Below are positions 62,201 through 64,000 of a stretch of 64,000 nt of DNA, one piece after another. Source of the DNA: Parus major (Eukaryota > Chordata > Aves > Passeriformes > Paridae); the NCBI RefSeq assembly GCF_001522545.3, contig NC_031768.1, positions 6,509,555 to 6,573,554 on the forward strand. The letters run 5' to 3'. Below the pieces are notes generated by a model. It was given only the letters and a program-made list of their open reading frames with translations. It ran no database searches and had not been told where the DNA came from. Within the stretch, counting starts at the first letter, position 1; each line of letters begins with the position of its first letter. The translations under genes were made by a program, and so were the position numbers.

Positions 62201-63730
62201 TTTTGCAACTCTGTTTGTGAATGTGGATGTCACTTCTGAACCCCACGAGGTCTCTGCCCTTTGGTTTTTGTGGTACGTGAAGCAGTGTGGGGGCACAGCA
62301 AGAATATTCTCAACGACCAACGGGGGACAGGTACTGTCACCTCCTGCAGCTCTTGGCAGGCCCTGCTCTACCTTCATCCTTTTGCTGGTTTATTTTAGTC
62401 CAGAGACATCCATGACTTTTGAGACAGTAGCACACTGATAACTAGTTTTATTCATTTCCTCTTTAACCTGGATCTTGCAAAAACTAGTGTTGAAGATTGC
62501 TGCCTACTGAAGGCATTGTCCCCAGGGATCAGAGGATCTGTATTTGGCTTTTTTTTGGATACAGATTAAAACATGTGCTTAACATATTTATCCAAGTTGA
62601 AAAGAGAAAATTTTACTTCTGCCTATTTCTGTCATGAGGCTGAAGGCATCCTTAGCACTGCAGAAGCATTTAATGGAGATGGCAATGTCAGCTGCAAGTT
62701 AATACTGAAATTGTAGCCCAGAGCTAGGTTCCTAAGATGCAAATTTCTGAACATTAACACCATTAAGATTTTAAAATCAGTCTAAAGAAAATTAACACCC
62801 CTGCTTAAATATGGTATTGCTTTGAAATGTTTGCAATCTGGTACATTAGAGCTGCTTTTGCATTTGAAGAAAGTAAAGACTGCTAACAGTCTTCTACTTG
62901 AGAAGTGCAAATTTCACTAATTGTGTTAGAAAAAGATATATTTTTAGAAATGCTAATTATTTAATCATAAATAAAAATGCAAATACTTTAACCACATGAA
63001 AATGCATAGTTATGCATAGATAAGCAATTACTGTAGATAAATTAAGTATGTTTAATTAAATATTATCTGAATTTTGTATTATGTTAGAGATGATTCGAGT
63101 TTAAGTTGGCTTGAATTACGTACTGCAGCATACATTTTTGATGTGAGCTATGTTACTTCTTACATTTTGTTATTTATTATGAAGATCAGGTTTCCTGCTT
63201 CTGCTGCACAGAGCTCTGCAGGGATGAGTGAACTCAGAGAAAGGTTTGAAGGTTTAAGCACTTTTCAGAAGTCTTGCTGATTCACACAGGCCTGTAGAAT
63301 CTTTTTGGAGACCACATTTGGAGAAGGGGTTTTCTTATGAGGTTACTATTACTTTTAGTTTGACTAGAGTTCAAATGGTGGTCAGATATGGGAAGGATTT
63401 GAGAAGCTGATGGAAGGAGAAAGTAAAATGGGTACATTTCCAGGTGAGAGTGCAAAAATTCCCCAAAATGTTTTGATAACAATGGAAGAAGGGGGTGTGT
63501 TTTGAATGCCAAGAGAAATGCTTGTCGTGGTACACGCTCCATAAGCACTGCTGTGCTGTGCTGTTGTTTTTGTGCTTCAGGAGAGGAAGTTTGTTGGGGG
63601 CTCTGGGCAGATCAGTGAGAAGATCATGGAGCGCCTGGGGGGGCGGGTGAGGCTGAGGAAGCCGGTGGTGCGCATCGACCAGTCTGGGGACAGCGTCATC
63701 GTGGAAACCCTGGACCATGAGTTATACGAG
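28311..63730 (+). CDS. MAOB: Monoamine oxidase B, first 7 coding exons (3' incomplete)
   Basis: FAD-dependent amine oxidase of the outer mitochondrial membrane, which oxidatively deaminates phenethylamine, dopamine and other amines. Join: 28311-28356, 45759-45853, 46695-46832, 58453-58557, 59233-59324, 62189-62330, 63581-63730. Lengths 46, 95, 138, 105, 92, 142 and 150 nt agree with mammalian MAO exons, and every junction is GT-AG and in frame, giving residues 1-256. Visible motifs: dinucleotide-binding VVGGGISG (G11-G16), Glu34, GGRT with Arg42, [11 protein letters not shown] with Tyr60, Phe103/Pro104, Trp119, Leu167/Phe168, KQCGG, and Gln206. Numbering matches human MAO-B with no gap. MAOB is preferred over MAOA from the synteny with NDP, the short N-terminus (MAERCDV) and [10 protein letters not shown]. 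Phe199 and VTSEPHEVS are MAO-A-like. The substrate domain, FAD-linking Cys and membrane helix lie beyond the window. Confidence 0.95.
28458..28890. repeat. AT-rich low-complexity tract
   Basis: More than 400 bp made almost wholly of TAT/ATT/TTA-type units, starting about 100 bp after MAOB exon 1 and directly abutting the CpG island. It includes a cleaner 15-bp tandem array (listed separately). Confidence 0.9.
28571..28664. repeat. 15-bp tandem repeat ATTATTATTAATTCT
   Basis: Four perfect 15-bp copies at 28571, 28586, 28601 and 28616, then degenerate copies to about 28664. Confidence 0.93.
30005..30017. promoter_or_regulatory. X-box-like motif (imperfect RFX site)
   Basis: GTTGCCATGGGAA fits 13 of the 14 positions of the RFX pattern GTHNYYATRRNAAC; the last base is T instead of C. 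Motif match only; no evidence of occupancy. Confidence 0.35.
34585..35125 (-). mobile_element. CR1 LINE, 3' part, minus strand
   Basis: About 540 bp reading as the reverse complement of a CR1 3' region. It starts gtcatggaacagtttgggct, then gggagggacctctaaagatg. It continues through tccaacctgttccagcattt and a ctctcttctccaggctgaac, aacccaagttctctcagcct block to tttttgtggtgaggaaccca. This is the clearest and longest CR1 in the window. It is non-coding in its present state. Confidence 0.92.
35251..35311. repeat. (TAT/TAC)n trinucleotide microsatellite
   Basis: Uninterrupted attatt triplets followed by mixed tac/tat triplets, about 60 bp. Confidence 0.93.
41981..41994. promoter_or_regulatory. Consensus X-box (RFX-family binding motif) in MAOB intron 1
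   Basis: GTTGCCATGGTAAC fits every position of GTHNYYATRRNAAC, the RFX X-box. It lies in a locally GC-richer patch (about 41930-42030) of an AT-rich intron, and is nearly palindromic. RFX factors act on ciliary and some neuronal genes; a role here is inference. Confidence 0.5.
45759..45853 (+). CDS. MAOB: MAOB coding exon 2
   Basis: Acceptor ttgtag|gt. Completes Gly16 and encodes [20 protein letters not shown], then [11 protein letters not shown] (to residue 47). Contains Glu34, expected to bind the FAD ribose, and GGRT (40-43). Position 36 is Asn where human MAO-A and MAO-B have Arg. Donor agg|gtaatt; a second possible donor, acc|gtaagg, lies 6 nt upstream in frame. Confidence 0.96.
45854..46694 (+). 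other. MAOB: MAOB intron 2
   Basis: 841 bp phase-0 intron, gtaatt...ccag, with a poly-T tract (about 46647-46660) shortly before the acceptor. Nothing else recognisable. Confidence 0.93.
46695..46832 (+). CDS. MAOB: MAOB coding exon 3
   Basis: Residues 48-93, starting [20 protein letters not shown] and continuing [20 protein letters not shown] to LIHHVK. Tyr60 and the GPTQNR signature are intact. [10 protein letters not shown] is MAO-B-like and [12 protein letters not shown] is MAO-A-like. Acceptor accag|aat, donor aag|gtaaga. Confidence 0.97.
46921..47026. repeat. 29-bp minisatellite, about 3.7 copies, each with an inverted repeat
   Basis: Units start at 46921, 46950, 46979 and 47008 (ataccTGTTTGAG..., alternating acc/act). 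Each full unit holds TTTGAG...CTCAAA arms around tatgcaaa (the third has an acaaa variant). It begins 88 bp after the MAOB exon 3 donor. Confidence 0.95.
48050..48200 (-). mobile_element. Probable degraded CR1 fragment, minus strand
   Basis: The reverse complement reads tccttggagactttcaacac, then ggacagcaggttggcctgac, resembling the CR1 segment just before its 3' end (CCTTGGAGATATTCAA...GGGGTTGGACTAGATGAC). Divergent, with soft limits. Confidence 0.45.
50198..50771 (+). mobile_element. Solo-LTR-like element (plus strand), same family as 12122-12671
   Basis: Starts TGTTAAAGTTAAATAG and carries AATAAA at 50642-50647, preceded by a tatatta stretch. By eye it agrees with the reverse complement of 12122-12671 at most positions, with scattered substitutions and small indels. 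It looks like an old solitary LTR in MAOB intron 3, in the same orientation as the gene. Its own polyadenylation hexamer therefore lies in the sense strand of the host transcript. No internal retroviral genes are adjacent. The right end is approximate. Confidence 0.75.
53808..53930. repeat. CA/A-rich low-complexity tract
   Basis: About 120 bp built almost only of A and C on the + strand (aaaacc, ccaaaa, acacac), with a strong strand asymmetry. The Phe/Trp/Val-rich minus-strand ORF across it is an artefact. Confidence 0.9.
57829..57862. repeat. (AAAT/GAAT)n tetranucleotide repeat
   Basis: Short taaa/tgaa array of about eight tetranucleotide units in MAOB intron 3. Confidence 0.85.
58120..58310 (-). 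mobile_element. CR1 LINE fragment, minus strand
   Basis: Contains gaccccacagcttctctggg, then caatcactgccggtgttcag, and gtaaaaaagcatttcctgat with gttcagaagtcttgtgtttc, matching the reverse complement of an internal CR1 3' segment. It ends about 140 bp before the exon 4 acceptor. Confidence 0.85.
58453..58557 (+). CDS. MAOB: MAOB coding exon 4
   Basis: Residues 94-128: [16 protein letters not shown], then [19 protein letters not shown]. Phe103, Pro104 and Trp119, which line the entrance cavity in MAO-B, are present. Acceptor ttgtag|ggt, donor gag|gtatgg. Confidence 0.97.
58558..59232 (+). other. MAOB: MAOB intron 4
   Basis: 675 bp phase-0 intron, gtatgg...ccttag. Nothing else recognisable. 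Confidence 0.93.
59233..59324 (+). CDS. MAOB: MAOB coding exon 5
   Basis: [18 protein letters not shown], then [12 protein letters not shown] and two bases of Lys159. Length 92 nt as in mammals; phase 2 at the 3' end. Donor aa|gtaaga. Confidence 0.97.
59325..62188 (+). other. MAOB: MAOB intron 5
   Basis: 2.9 kb phase-2 intron. It contains a short A/C-rich run (about 59940-59975) and no other recognisable feature. Confidence 0.92.
62189..62330 (+). CDS. MAOB: MAOB coding exon 6
   Basis: Completes Lys159 and encodes [20 protein letters not shown], then [15 protein letters not shown] and [12 protein letters not shown] (to Gln206). This exon carries the residues separating the entrance and substrate cavities. 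Position 199 is Phe (Ile in human MAO-B, Phe208 in MAO-A) and position 172 is Asp (Cys172 in human MAO-B, Asn181 in MAO-A); 171 is Val. Acceptor ttgcag|ag, donor cag|gtactg. Confidence 0.97.
62331..63580 (+). other. MAOB: MAOB intron 6
   Basis: 1.25 kb phase-0 intron, gtactg...cttcag, AT-rich. Nothing else recognisable. Confidence 0.93.
63581..63730 (+). CDS. MAOB: MAOB coding exon 7
   Basis: Residues 207-256: [20 protein letters not shown], then [17 protein letters not shown] and [23 protein letters not shown] is the conserved segment after the TTNGGQ strand. Markedly GC-richer, especially at third positions, than exons 2-6. Acceptor cttcag|gag, donor gag|gtaatg. Confidence 0.97.
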
Positions 63731-64000
63731 GTAATGACATGTCCACTAAGAAATCATTACTGGTGGGATGGGTGGCTGCAAAACCTTTGGCTTCTCCTTT
63801 TTGACTTCTCCAAAGTCCTGTACGAAAATGCAGCAGAGATTTAAGTGACTGTGACAGAAAGTCACACGTTCTCATTGTCCTGAAGTAACAGTAGTGTAGG
63901 AGCTTTAAAGTGATGCCTAAAAGCAAAGTGTGGATTCAGACTTTTTCCTTTCCTGGCATCTTCTTGTGTTCAGTTACCTTCTGAATTAGAGGGTAATTTG
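63731..64000 (+). other. MAOB: MAOB intron 7 (5' part)
   Basis: Starts gtaatg; runs off the window. No exon 8 seen. Confidence 0.9.

Noticed and set aside
28311..63730. MAOA instead of MAOB
   Set aside because: Phe199 and several motifs are MAO-A-like, but the NDP neighbour on the same strand, the short N-terminus and exact MAO-B residue numbering favour MAOB. The downstream exons would settle it.

Overview
The window is vertebrate nuclear DNA, most probably from a bird. It holds long introns with a few short, well-spliced exons, and several CR1 LINE tails and fragments, which are typical of birds and reptiles. There are also two copies of an LTR-like element and almost no SINE-like sequence. 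The species cannot be fixed from the sequence.

Two protein-coding genes are present, both on the + strand. (1) The last coding exon of NDP (norrin) lies at 4118-4345, preceded by part of its intron 2 and followed by a 3' UTR with a polyadenylation signal near 4909. (2) After about 23 kb of intergenic DNA, a CpG-island promoter at about 27.9-28.4 kb starts a monoamine oxidase gene. Its first seven coding exons (28311-63730) encode residues 1-256 of about 520. The rest of the gene, including the FAD-linking cysteine and the C-terminal membrane anchor, lies beyond the right edge. The order NDP then MAO on one strand matches mammalian NDP-MAOB, and the protein lacks the N-terminal extension of MAO-A, so it is called MAOB. 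Several positions are nevertheless MAO-A-like, including Phe at position 199.

Layout: 1-4117 NDP intron 2; 4118-4345 NDP exon 3; 4346-about 4930 NDP 3' UTR; about 4930-27900 intergenic with CR1 pieces, one minus-strand LTR-like element (12122-12671) and microsatellites; 27900-28440 CpG island with a stacked hexamer/trinucleotide repeat just upstream of the MAOB start codon; 28357-45758 MAOB intron 1; exon 2 at 45759-45853; exon 3 at 46695-46832; 46833-58452 intron 3 with a 29-bp minisatellite and a plus-strand LTR-like element; exons 4-7 between 58453 and 63730.

Norrin is a secreted Frizzled-4 ligand and MAO-B is an outer-mitochondrial-membrane amine oxidase. They are neighbours by ancient synteny, not by shared function. 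The most notable observation is the MAOB 5' repeat, built from the ACCGGC hexamer that is also the core of the human MAOA promoter VNTR. Next are two active-site differences from human MAO-B (Phe199 and Asp172), a near-perfect 42-nt palindrome, an inverted pair of related LTR-like elements flanking the MAOB promoter, and a consensus RFX X-box in intron 1.
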